A program made the position numbers and the translations under genes. A stretch of DNA of 15,084 nucleotides. Origin: CAZJOD01 sp964547525. GTDB taxonomy: Bacteria; Bacillota; Clostridia; JAAYHZ01. Shown one piece after another: positions 8,857 through 15,043 of the stretch (positions are counted from its first letter, which is position 1; each line of letters starts with the position of its first letter). Below the pieces are notes generated by a model that searched no databases, was not told where the DNA came from, and saw only the letters and a list, made by a program, of their open reading frames with translations. Where the stretch lies: positions 1 to 15,084 of the forward strand of contig CAZJOD010000095.1 of assembly GCA_964547525.1 (NCBI GenBank), read 5' to 3'.

Positions 8857-9486
8857 TTATTTCATAGATCTGAAAAGACCTACAACTTTTCCGAGGATTG
8901 CAAAACTTTCAACTTCCTTTACAATGATAGGATCCATATATTTGTTTTCCGGTTGGAGCCGTATATAGTTTTTCTCTTTATAAAAAGTTTTAACTGTAGC
9001 CTCCCGGTCAATCAAAGCTACTATTTTATCTCCGTTTGCGGCAGTGTTTTGCTGCTGAACCATAACCAAATCACCATCTAAAATTCCCGCTTCTATCATG
9101 CTTTCCCCCGAAACCTTTAACATAAATAAATCCGAGTCACCGGCAAACTCTTCAGGAACAGGAAAATAATCCTCGATATTTTCAACGGCTAATATAGGTT
9201 CTCCGGCGGTTACTTGGCCAATTATTGGTATTTCAACAGTCCTGGTTGTCATACCGTAACTATCTTCATCACTTTCCAGTAGCTTTAATCCTCTAGGTGT
9301 AGCCGGAGCTTTTTTTAAGTATCCCAAATCTTGAAGCTTCTTTAAGTAGGCATGTGCGGTTGAAGTGGATTTAAAACCCAGTTCCTTGCAAATTTCTCTT
9401 ACCGAAGGGGGATAACCTTTTTCCCTGACTTCACGATTAATCACATCTAATATCTTTTTTTGTTTATCGGTTAACGTCTTCTCCAT
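8857..9486 (-). CDS. lexA: SOS transcriptional repressor LexA
   Basis: Repressor of the DNA-damage regulon, inactivated by RecA-stimulated self-cleavage. The protein is 209 residues. The N-terminal winged helix-turn-helix runs to about residue 65 and includes PPSVREICKELGFKSTSTAH. The cleavage site is Ala94-Gly95 in QVTAGEP. The S24-type protease domain has its catalytic Ser at 129 (VSGESM) and Lys at 166 (EATVKTF). The start is the ATG at 9484-9486, preceded on the - strand by GATGGTGATC as ribosome binding site. It is transcribed divergently from the LysM gene, and its promoter has a LexA box against the -35, consistent with autoregulation. This matches the lexA-yneA arrangement of Bacillus. 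Confidence 0.97.
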   Translation of the reverse strand: MEKTLTDKQKKILDVINREVREKGYPPSVREICKELGFKSTSTAHAYLKKLQDLGYLKKAPATPRGLKLLESDEDSYGMTTRTVEIPIIGQVTAGEPILAVENIEDYFPVPEEFAGDSDLFMLKVSGESMIEAGILDGDLVMVQQQNTAANGDKIVALIDREATVKTFYKEKNYIRLQPENKYMDPIIVKEVESFAILGKVVGLFRSMK

Positions 9487-9519
9487 TTGATCACCATCTC
9501 TTATATTATTTATATGAAA

Positions 9520-9548
9520 ATTATAACATAAGGAATATTGAAAGTCAA
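9520..9548 (-). promoter_or_regulatory. Sigma-A-type promoter of lexA
   Basis: Read on the - strand, TTGACT (9543-9548) and TATAAT (9520-9525) are separated by exactly 17 bases. The start codon is about 34 bases downstream of the -10. The -35 overlaps the edge of the LexA box at 9547-9560. Confidence 0.85.
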
Positions 9549-9560
9549 AACTTTTGTTCG
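9547..9560. promoter_or_regulatory. LexA box (SOS operator) between lexA and the LysM gene
   Basis: AAAACTTTTGTTCG here, or CGAACAAAAGTTTT on the other strand. It matches the Bacillota SOS box core GAAC-N4-GTTC at seven of eight positions and has the full CGAAC half-site. It overlaps the lexA -35 by two bases and ends nine bases before the -35 of the divergent promoter, so one site could repress both genes. Confidence 0.78.
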
Positions 9561-9568
9561 GAAAATTG

Positions 9569-9597
9569 TTGACAACTTGCCGTTGATAAAATATAAT
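9569..9597 (+). promoter_or_regulatory. Consensus sigma-A promoter of the LysM gene
   Basis: TTGACA (9569-9574) and TATAAT (9592-9597) with a 17-base spacer: all twelve positions match consensus. So strong a promoter in front of a small inhibitor-like gene makes sense only if it is normally repressed, which fits the flanking LexA sites. Confidence 0.92.
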
Positions 9598-9605
9598 AAA
9601 GAAAA

Positions 9606-9619
9606 CGAACGTTTATACG
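9606..9619. promoter_or_regulatory. Degenerate LexA-box candidate at the LysM gene start site
   Basis: CGAACGTTTATACG has a perfect left CGAAC half, but its right half (ATACG against GTTCG) matches only three of five positions. It sits about 9 bases past the -10, over the expected transcription start, where a bound repressor would block initiation. An imperfect dyad, ACATA-AA-TATGT, follows at 9626-9637. Confidence 0.45.
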
Positions 9620-9652
9620 TAGAGAACATAAATATGTACGGAGGTGTATCTA

Positions 9653-9973
9653 ATGGTTATTAACGGTAAAGTGTATGTATTAAAAAATAAGAGAAGGTTC
9701 TACTCTTTTGTAATATCGTTATTTCTTATCCCAAGCTTACTGTTTTTTGCGGGAAAAGCCGGCGGTTATACCAAGAATTCGGCTGAAAACATTGCATACA
9801 TACAATATATGGTAACCCCTGGAGACACATTGTGGGATATTGCTATGAAATATCGTGAAAATATTGAAATCAGAAAGTTTATAAAACAAATAATGCAATT
9901 AAATGATATGGAGGATGCGTACATATATACAGGCTGTGTTTTAAACATACCTGTTGAAAGCACCGGTGATTAG
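9653..9973 (+). CDS. Membrane-anchored LysM protein, YneA-like SOS cell-division inhibitor
   Basis: A 106-residue protein with a basic N-terminus (KNKRR), one hydrophobic membrane segment at about residues 16-36, a short linker, and one LysM domain at about 52-101 (YMVTPGDTLWDIA through VLNIP). LysM binds peptidoglycan, so the bulk should lie outside the membrane. Length, topology and position divergent from lexA match B. subtilis YneA, which delays septation after DNA damage. That function is inferred from layout and SOS sites rather than sequence identity. The frame extends to a GTG at 9644, but GGAGGTG at 9640-9646 is the ribosome binding site for the ATG at 9653. In Bacillus yneA is followed by yneB and ynzC; here a terminator follows and the gene stands alone. 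A general LysM protein is the alternative. Confidence 0.82.
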   Translation: MVINGKVYVLKNKRRFYSFVISLFLIPSLLFFAGKAGGYTKNSAENIAYIQYMVTPGDTLWDIAMKYRENIEIRKFIKQIMQLNDMEDAYIYTGCVLNIPVESTGD

Positions 9974-10003
9974 GCGAACAAAACAATAATAATATACATG
10001 GAT

Positions 10004-10040
10004 AAAAGGAACAAGTAAGATACTAATGTTCCTTTTTGTT
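10004..10040 (+). terminator. Intrinsic terminator after the LysM gene
   Basis: A perfect 10-bp inverted repeat, AAAAGGAACA at 10004-10013 and TGTTCCTTTT at 10027-10036, with a 13-base loop. The T-run continues as TGTTT. It lies 30 bases after the stop, so the LysM transcript is monocistronic. Confidence 0.85.
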
Positions 10041-10110
10041 TACGAACAAAACGAACACAGTTTAATTTATATTTTAAACTAAAGACTTGTTTTCAATAAG
10101 TAAATTATGG

Positions 10111-10138
10111 TTGCAGCACCTGTGCCATATGATATAAT
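10111..10138 (+). promoter_or_regulatory. Extended -10 promoter of the homocysteine methyltransferase gene
   Basis: TGATATAAT (10130-10138) is an extended -10 with a perfect TATAAT hexamer. TTGCAG (10111-10116) lies 16 bases upstream as a partial -35. The spacer contains the short dyad GCAC-CT-GTGC at 10116-10125, a possible operator half-turn. The start codon is 24 bases after the -10, so the leader is short and no SAM riboswitch or T-box fits in it. Confidence 0.65.
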
Positions 10139-10161
10139 ATTGTGTAAGGTGGTGCAAACAT

Positions 10162-11448
10162 ATGAAAAAGTTTTTAGACGCTATGCAAAGCAATTTATTA
10201 ATATTTGACGGTTCAAAAGGATATATGCTTCAACAAGAGGGGTTATCGGGCGGTGAAAGTGCGGAAGTTTGGAACATTACACACAAAGATACATTAAGAA
10301 ATCTATATCAAAAATATAAAGATGCCGGAAGTGATGTTATTCAAACCAATACTTTTCAAGCAACCGGATATCACTTGGGAAAATACGGATATGAGGACCG
10401 ATTATATGATATTAATTATACTGCTGCAAAAACTGCAAAAGAAGTAATGGGAGATGAAGGTTATGTTGCGGCATCCGTAGGGCCTTTAGGTAGAATGATG
10501 GAACCTGCAGGTGATTTATCTTTTGACGAGGCTTACGATTTATATAAAGGACAGATAAAACCGTTAATTGACGGTGGAGTGAATGCTGTAAATTTTGAAA
10601 CTTTTACCGATGTAGCTGAACTACGAGCCGCGGTTTTAGCTGTAAAAGACAATTGGTCCGATATACCTGTCATAGCAAGTGTCGCTTTTGAACAAAATAA
10701 GCGTACTTTAATGGGTACTCCGGCATACATTGCGGGATTGATATTAAAGACCCTGGGATGTGAAGTAATAGGAACAAATTGTTCTTTCGGTCCTTCACAT
10801 ATGTTGGACATAGTTAAAGATATGTCTAAAGTGGGAGGGCCCGTATGCGTTAAACCCAATGCAGGAATGCCCAGAATAGAACAAGGTCATGTCATATACG
10901 ATCAGACAGCCGAAGGTTTTGCCGATGCTTGTATTGATTTTACTAAATACGGAGCTGTTTTGATTGGTGGATGTTGTGGAACGACACCTGAATTCATTTC
11001 CGCATTAAAAAGTAAACTTTCATTTGTAAAAGCAACTCAAAAAGATTACAAGGAAACAAATGAGGTATCGTCACTAACTGATACTATAGTAGTTGACGAT
11101 TATAAAAGCATTAGTAAAAGGGTTGTAGATATTTCATGTAAAGAATATATTGATATTTTTAAATATGTCAATCAACCGGAATTAATGTCGTTGGCCTTTG
11201 ATATTCAAGATGAAGCTTGTGATATAGTCGAAATAACTGCAATAGACTGTGAGTTTCCAATCCAATTGGAAAAGTCATTAGACTGCATGCAAGGGTTTAT
11301 AAAAAAACCTTTTGTTTTCAAAACCAATCAAAGTGAATTACTAAATAAATTGTTAAGAATCTACAGAGGACGTGCCGGCGTTGTAATTTGTGACAACTCC
11401 GTTACGAATATTGTTAAAAAATACGGGGCTTTGCCCATTATAATATGA
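10162..11448 (+). CDS. Homocysteine S-methyltransferase-family protein with shortened pterin-domain-like C-terminus
   Basis: 428 residues. Residues 1 to about 290 form a zinc-dependent homocysteine S-methyltransferase barrel like the N-terminal domain of MetH. It has the start LLIFDGSKGYMLQ, the DVIQTNTF segment, and zinc ligands C207 (GTNCSFGP), C271 and C272 (GGCCGTTPEFI). In the family this domain methylates homocysteine to methionine. Residues from about 300 to 428 resemble the first half of a MetH methyltetrahydrofolate-binding barrel: AFDIQDEACDIVEI, then IYRGRAGVVICDN and VKKYGALPIII. The segment then stops, at about half the usual 250 residues, and the characteristic pterin-site residues are not evident. 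No cobalamin-binding or reactivation domain is present, so any MetH-like role needs a separate partner. AAGGTGG at 10146-10152 is the ribosome binding site. The methyl donor is unknown. Confidence 0.85.
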   Translation: MKKFLDAMQSNLLIFDGSKGYMLQQEGLSGGESAEVWNITHKDTLRNLYQKYKDAGSDVIQTNTFQATGYHLGKYGYEDRLYDINYTAAKTAKEVMGDEGYVAASVGPLGRMMEPAGDLSFDEAYDLYKGQIKPLIDGGVNAVNFETFTDVAELRAAVLAVKDNWSDIPVIASVAFEQNKRTLMGTPAYIAGLILKTLGCEVIGTNCSFGPSHMLDIVKDMSKVGGPVCVKPNAGMPRIEQGHVIYDQTAEGFADACIDFTKYGAVLIGGCCGTTPEFISALKSKLSFVKATQKDYKETNEVSSLTDTIVVDDYKSISKRVVDISCKEYIDIFKYVNQPELMSLAFDIQDEACDIVEITAIDCEFPIQLEKSLDCMQGFIKKPFVFKTNQSELLNKLLRIYRGRAGVVICDNSVTNIVKKYGALPIII

Positions 11449-11466
11449 TAAACGTATGATAAACCG

Positions 11467-11519
11467 GAAAGGAGGTTTTGCCGTTTCAAAACTTCATGTG
11501 TTCGAGACGGTAAAAAGGT
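11467..11519 (+). promoter_or_regulatory. Structured leader with displaced Shine-Dalgarno before the deacetylase gene
   Basis: A near-ideal GGAAAGGAGG (11467-11476 region) lies more than 40 bases before the ATG at 11520. The only purine run close to the ATG, AAAAAGG, ends one base from it. Two hairpins compete. One pairs 11472-11480 with 11487-11495 (9 bp, one G-U) and hides the GGAGG. The other pairs 11481-11487 with 11504-11510 (7 bp, one G-U); it frees the GGAGG and, by looping out the middle, brings it near the ATG. A TTG-started 11-codon frame (11478-11513) also fits here but lies too close to the GGAGG. Confidence 0.5.
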
Positions 11520-12227
11520 ATGAGAATATTGGCTGTAGGATGTCATCCTGACGATGTAGAAATAGGTTGCGGAGGAACGTTGGCAAAATACGCATCATTA
11601 GGCCATGAAGTTTTCACATGCCACATGGCAAACGGAAACAGAGGGCATGCGGTTATTATGCCCGACGAATTAAGGGAAATGCGGACTATAGAAGCTGAAC
11701 AAGGTGGTGCTTTATTAGGTGCCAAGGAAGTTTTCAATGTGGATGTAGACGATGTGGAGGTTGATTCCTCCAACATGGATACCGTTAAGAAAACAGTTGA
11801 TATAATCAGGTATGTTAAACCTGATGTTATAATAACTCACGGTCCCGACGATTATATGACCGATCACATTGAAACCGGAAAAATTGTGTTTAACGCATCC
11901 TTTTCTTCCAGTGTACCACATTTGTTTACGGAGCATGATGCTTGGGGGAAGGTTGTCCCTATCTATTATATGGATACATTGGCAGGTGTAAACTTTTTGC
12001 CTACGGATTATGTAGATATAACTAATACCATAGATGTAAAACTTAATGCTATTGATTGTCATGTCAGTCAAATAAAATGGATGAAAGAACACGATCACAT
12101 AGATTTTTTGGATTTTGTAAAAACAGTTTCAAAATTCAGAGGACTACAATGTGGCGTTGCTTTTGCGGAAGGTTTTAAACTATGTGCTACATGGCCTAGA
12201 ATCCCTGTAACACGTTTATTACCTTAA
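11520..12227 (+). CDS. PIG-L/LmbE-family zinc-dependent deacetylase
   Basis: 235 residues, cytosolic, no signal peptide. The zinc-binding motif is HPDDVE, with H9, D11 and D12 near the N-terminus; the third ligand is H116 in DYMTDHIETG. The start MRILAVGCHPDD is the family's usual beginning, and an in-frame stop at 11511 rules out a longer start. Members deacetylate N-acetylglucosamine-type groups on small molecules or lipids, for example BshB, MshB and PIG-L. Bacillithiol synthesis (BshB) is possible by length, but no other bsh gene is here. The following NagB-like and Gfo/Idh/MocA genes point instead to an amino-sugar pathway. In Bacteroidetes, NagB-like and PIG-L domains also occur fused in one protein (recalled, not checked). 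It starts 71 bases after the homocysteine methyltransferase gene, through the structured leader. Confidence 0.88.
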   Translation: MRILAVGCHPDDVEIGCGGTLAKYASLGHEVFTCHMANGNRGHAVIMPDELREMRTIEAEQGGALLGAKEVFNVDVDDVEVDSSNMDTVKKTVDIIRYVKPDVIITHGPDDYMTDHIETGKIVFNASFSSSVPHLFTEHDAWGKVVPIYYMDTLAGVNFLPTDYVDITNTIDVKLNAIDCHVSQIKWMKEHDHIDFLDFVKTVSKFRGLQCGVAFAEGFKLCATWPRIPVTRLLP

Positions 12228-12285
12228 AAAGTAATCTAAGAAGGAAATATTAATAAATCCGGTAGAATAATTAATACAAACACTG

Positions 12286-12291
12286 TATAAT
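12286..12291 (+). promoter_or_regulatory. Possible -10 element before the NagB-like gene
   Basis: The 124-base gap 12228-12351 is very A/T-rich and contains TATAAT preceded by TG, 60 bases before the next start codon. No convincing -35 lies 16-18 bases upstream. A 12-base A/T palindrome lies at 12314-12325. No terminator follows the deacetylase gene, so readthrough is equally possible. Confidence 0.3.
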
Positions 12292-12351
12292 TAAATTAAT
12301 ATATTTTAAGATGTTTTAATTAAAAAATTAAATGAGCGGGAGGGTTTTTGC

Positions 12352-13302
12352 ATGAATTTTATCGATACCGTAAAAGGATCTTTGTTGGAAGGTTTTTATC
12401 CTGCAGGATGGGACTTTGAAAAAATCAATGTTTGCTGTTCAAACGATCCCGGTACAATTTTAGAGCGTCAAAGCTTTTGGAACAAGGATTTTCATCCGGT
12501 AAAATGTACCGACATACATGATTTTGATATGATGATGGGTCATGAAATCGCTAACGAGATAAGCAAAGCAAAAAAAGATAATGTTAAATTAGCTATGATA
12601 TTGCCTGTAGGACCTATGGGAATGTACAGATGGGCTGTTTACTTTTTAAAAGAGTGGAATATCGATTGTAAACATGTTTACGGGTTTAATATGGACGAAT
12701 GGAGCGATTCGGAAGGTAACACGTTAGAACCGACAAATCCCGGAGCTTTTCAAAACGCCATGACAGAAGCTTTTTACGGACCTTTAGGTGAACTGACGGT
12801 ACCTGTGGATCAACGCAATTTTGCTACGAAGGAAAACTTACCGACATATCCAGAAAAGATATTTGCATTAAAAAATGAAGGTGCTCGATTAATTACAGTA
12901 TTCGGTATAGGAAGGATGTGTCATATAGCGTTTTGGGAGCCGCAATTTGCAGGCGAGTTTGATTCGGTTGAACAATGGAAAGAGCAAACATACAGGGTGG
13001 CTGCAAAGCTTCATCCGTTAACAATAGAGCAAAATGCTATTACCAGTTTTAAATCCGCGACAATGTTGGTTCCGTGTAGAGCCAATACAGTGGGACCCGG
13101 ACTATTTTTAAAATCAGATCGAATAATCGGAGGATGTGACGGTGCACTTGGAAGAGGAATGCAATGGCAGGGAATGTCTTTATGGATGACATTACGCTAC
13201 GGTCCTGATATGTGGATACCTTCCACCTTTATGCCCACATTACCCGGTAAGTTGTTCTTCCTTGAGGAATTGGCCGGTCCTTTAACAGCCGAGTGTAATT
13301 AA
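12352..13302 (+). CDS. Divergent NagB-like (glucosamine-6-phosphate isomerase/deaminase fold) protein
   Basis: 316 residues, longer than the roughly 240-270 of NagB. The phosphate-loop equivalent is LPVGPMGMY at about 84-92. GFNMDEW (D115, E116) matches the catalytic-Asp motif FNMDEY. GIGRMCHIAFWEP (185-197) matches the GIGxDGHIAFNEP motif. His191 and Glu196 are kept, but the triad Asp, part of the ring-opening charge relay in NagB, is Met189, and the next Gly is Cys190. The fold is therefore recognisable, but simple GlcN-6-P deamination is doubtful. It may act on another sugar phosphate or bind rather than convert. GGGAGGG at 12338-12344 is a good ribosome binding site. It lies between a PIG-L deacetylase and a dehydrogenase of the Gfo/Idh/MocA family, suggesting a joint pathway. 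6-phosphogluconolactonase is a less likely alternative because the motifs are NagB-type. Confidence 0.8.
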   Translation: MNFIDTVKGSLLEGFYPAGWDFEKINVCCSNDPGTILERQSFWNKDFHPVKCTDIHDFDMMMGHEIANEISKAKKDNVKLAMILPVGPMGMYRWAVYFLKEWNIDCKHVYGFNMDEWSDSEGNTLEPTNPGAFQNAMTEAFYGPLGELTVPVDQRNFATKENLPTYPEKIFALKNEGARLITVFGIGRMCHIAFWEPQFAGEFDSVEQWKEQTYRVAAKLHPLTIEQNAITSFKSATMLVPCRANTVGPGLFLKSDRIIGGCDGALGRGMQWQGMSLWMTLRYGPDMWIPSTFMPTLPGKLFFLEELAGPLTAECN

Positions 13303-13345
13303 TTTGTCTATGTACTATAACATTATTTTGTAAATGGAGGATATT

Positions 13346-14386
13346 ATGAAAGTAAAATGGGGAGTAATCGGAGCCGGAGGTATTGCAGACAGGAGAACTA
13401 TACCGGGTTTAATGCTGGCAAATAATGCCGAGTTAGAAGCTGTTATGGAAGTCAATTTGGATTTTGCAGAAAAGATTCGTGCAAAGTACAATGCAAAAAA
13501 AGCTTATGACACTATAGACGCTATATTAGCCGATCCTGAGGTTCAAGCCGTGTATATATCGTCTCCGGTCATCTATCATAAAGAACAAGTGACAAAAGCG
13601 GCAAATGCCGGAAAGCATATCTTGGTAGAAAAACCTGTAGCGCTATCTGTTGAAGACGGGAAGGAACTTGTTGAACTATGTAAGAAAAACAATGTTTTAA
13701 TAGCAACCGGTTTAATGATGCGATTCCATGCATACCATCAGGAAATGAGAAGGCTGGTCTTAGAAGGTAAATTGGGTAAAATAGTTTCTTGCAGAGCGCA
13801 ACTGACTTGTTGGTATCCCGATATGCCCGGCAACTGGAGACAGCAATTCGCTTCTTCAGGTGGTGGTTCAATGATGGATATGGGTGTTCATTGTCTCGAT
13901 TTAATACAATATATAGTAGGTAGTAAAGCTAAGAAAGTTGTCGGGTTTACCGATACAAAAGTTTTCGGATATGAAGTGGAAGACAGTGCTTCTGTAATGG
14001 TACAGTTGGAAAACGGAGCAAACGCATATATAGATGCTTATTTTAACATACCCGATGCAGCTGCTAAAGGGCGCTTGGAAATATACGGAACCAAAGGAAG
14101 TATTTTAGCTGAAGGTACCATCGGGCAGGTTGAAGGCGGAAAAACCGATGTTGTTTTATCGGATGATACATTAGCTTATGATGCAAAACAAGACAGGGTG
14201 GATGTAAAATCTTTGGAACTTGTTGTAGAATTCGGAAATATGTATACAAAGGAAATAGAATCGTTTTCAAATTCAATATTGACCGGAGCTCCTGTTGAAG
14301 TACCGGCAGAAGACGGAATACAAGTTCAAAACGTTGTAGAAAAGTCTTATGAATCCTATAAAACAGGAAAAATTATTAATTTGTAA
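13346..14386 (+). CDS. Gfo/Idh/MocA-family NAD(P)-dependent oxidoreductase
   Basis: 346 residues, cytosolic. The N-terminal Rossmann fold begins KWGVIGAGGIADRR with the nucleotide-binding Gly at 9, 11 and 12. The family motif EKPVAL (E95, K96, P97) closes that domain. The C-terminal substrate domain has GGGSMMDMGVHCLDL with D178 and H182, the usual catalytic Asp and His. Family members oxidise or reduce hydroxyl groups of sugars, inositols and amino-sugar derivatives. The frame reaches back to an ATG at 13334, but GGAGGA at 13336-13341 is the ribosome binding site for the ATG at 13346, which gives the standard family start. It follows the NagB-like gene by 43 bases without a promoter or terminator, so it is probably co-transcribed. 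The substrate is unknown. Confidence 0.93.
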   Translation: MKVKWGVIGAGGIADRRTIPGLMLANNAELEAVMEVNLDFAEKIRAKYNAKKAYDTIDAILADPEVQAVYISSPVIYHKEQVTKAANAGKHILVEKPVALSVEDGKELVELCKKNNVLIATGLMMRFHAYHQEMRRLVLEGKLGKIVSCRAQLTCWYPDMPGNWRQQFASSGGGSMMDMGVHCLDLIQYIVGSKAKKVVGFTDTKVFGYEVEDSASVMVQLENGANAYIDAYFNIPDAAAKGRLEIYGTKGSILAEGTIGQVEGGKTDVVLSDDTLAYDAKQDRVDVKSLELVVEFGNMYTKEIESFSNSILTGAPVEVPAEDGIQVQNVVEKSYESYKTGKIINL

Positions 14387-14396
14387 TTTGAAGGAG

Positions 14397-14436
14397 AAAA
14401 TGCTTCATCCGGTTTTATGCCGGATGAAGCTATTTT
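14397..14436 (+). terminator. Strong hairpin after the dehydrogenase gene, terminator-like, overlapping the next start
   Basis: A perfect 11-bp stem, GCTTCATCCGG at 14402-14412 and CCGGATGAAGC at 14420-14430, with a 7-base loop. It can be lengthened by AAAAT against TATTTT (14397-14401 and 14431-14436) with one bulged base. The flanking A and T tracts look like an intrinsic terminator, but the T-run is short and interrupted. The stem begins on the third base of the likely start codon of the next gene, so it may also control translation. Confidence 0.6.
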
Positions 14437-15002
14437 ACAATATGTTAATAAAAAATCCTGTCTATATAGTAAAAGATATCGTTCGAATGATTACCTGTAA
14501 AGGTGAGACGTTAATAGATGCTACGTGTGGAAACGGATATGATACGGTTTTTTTAGCCGAGTTGACCGGACAAACAGGAACGGTGTTTGCCTTTGACATA
14601 CAAAAAGAAGCTATTGAAAACACAAGAAAAAAAGTGGAATGCTCCGGTGTATCGAATCGTGTTCGCCTTATAATGGCGGGACATGAAAATATTGATAAAT
14701 ATGTCGACGGGCAAATAGCCTGTGCCATGTTTAATTTAGGGTATTTGCCGGGGAGTGACCGTAAAACATCTACAAGATGGCAAAGTACAATTACGGGGAT
14801 CCAAAAGTCGATGAACTTATTAAGAACCGGCGGGATTATTACTATAATAATTTATCATGGTAAAGAAACCGGTTATGAGGAAAGAGACAAGGTACTGGAA
14901 TTTTTGCAAGATATTGATTATAAACAATTTAATGTTTTAAAACTCGATTACATGAATCGTGTAAATGATCCTCCTATACCAATTATTATAGAAAAATTAT
15001 AA
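14400..15002 (+). CDS. YtqB-like SAM-dependent methyltransferase (putative rRNA methylase family)
   Basis: About 200 residues. The Rossmann-fold methyltransferase core has motif I LIDATCGNGYDTVFLAEL, the acidic-loop segment VFAFDIQKEAIENT, FNLGYLPGSDR as the motif IV-type segment, and a C-terminal IYHGKETGYEE stretch. All are characteristic of the family containing B. subtilis YtqB, long called a putative rRNA methylase. Its RNA target is not evident here. The start is uncertain. ATG 14400 has the Shine-Dalgarno AAGGAG at 14391-14396 but a hairpin begins inside it. ATG 14442 gives the length usual for the family but lacks any Shine-Dalgarno. The frame is also open upstream, to 14349, inside the dehydrogenase gene. 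The stop is TAA at 15000-15002. Confidence 0.85.
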   Translation: MLHPVLCRMKLFYNMLIKNPVYIVKDIVRMITCKGETLIDATCGNGYDTVFLAELTGQTGTVFAFDIQKEAIENTRKKVECSGVSNRVRLIMAGHENIDKYVDGQIACAMFNLGYLPGSDRKTSTRWQSTITGIQKSMNLLRTGGIITIIIYHGKETGYEERDKVLEFLQDIDYKQFNVLKLDYMNRVNDPPIPIIIEKL

Positions 15003-15008
15003 ATTTCA

Positions 15009-15037
15009 TTGCAAAAAGCAATACTATTCTATATAAT
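15009..15037 (+). promoter_or_regulatory. Promoter reading out of the right edge
   Basis: TTGCAA (15009-15014) and a perfect TATAAT (15032-15037) with a 17-base spacer. No gene starts within the remaining 47 bases, so its target lies beyond the window. Confidence 0.55.
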
Positions 15038-15043
15038 CCTGTT

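Noticed and set aside
8824..9081. An 85-codon + strand frame opposite lexA
   Set aside because: It lies mostly antisense to a clear LexA coding sequence, has no ribosome binding site, and its translation resembles nothing recognisable.
10043..10065. A second full LexA box upstream of the homocysteine methyltransferase gene
   Set aside because: The half-sites are either in tandem or separated by three rather than four bases, so they do not form a proper palindrome. Kept only as a repeat observation.
10081..10161. SAM or cobalamin riboswitch before the homocysteine methyltransferase gene
   Set aside because: The promoter lies too close to the start codon, leaving a leader of about 20 bases, and no riboswitch core motifs are visible.
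11478..11513. TTG-started 11-codon leader peptide before the deacetylase gene
   Set aside because: The TTG is only two bases after GGAGG, too close for normal initiation. The internal ATG at 11496 is too far away. The RNA structure explains the region better, though a leader peptide is not excluded.
11715..12098. A 127-codon - strand frame inside the deacetylase gene
   Set aside because: It is a shadow of the PIG-L gene. It has no ribosome binding site and a composition unlike a real protein.
13334..13345. Earlier ATG at 13334 for the Gfo/Idh/MocA gene
   Set aside because: The GGAGGA Shine-Dalgarno lies within this extension and is spaced correctly for ATG 13346, which gives the usual family N-terminus.
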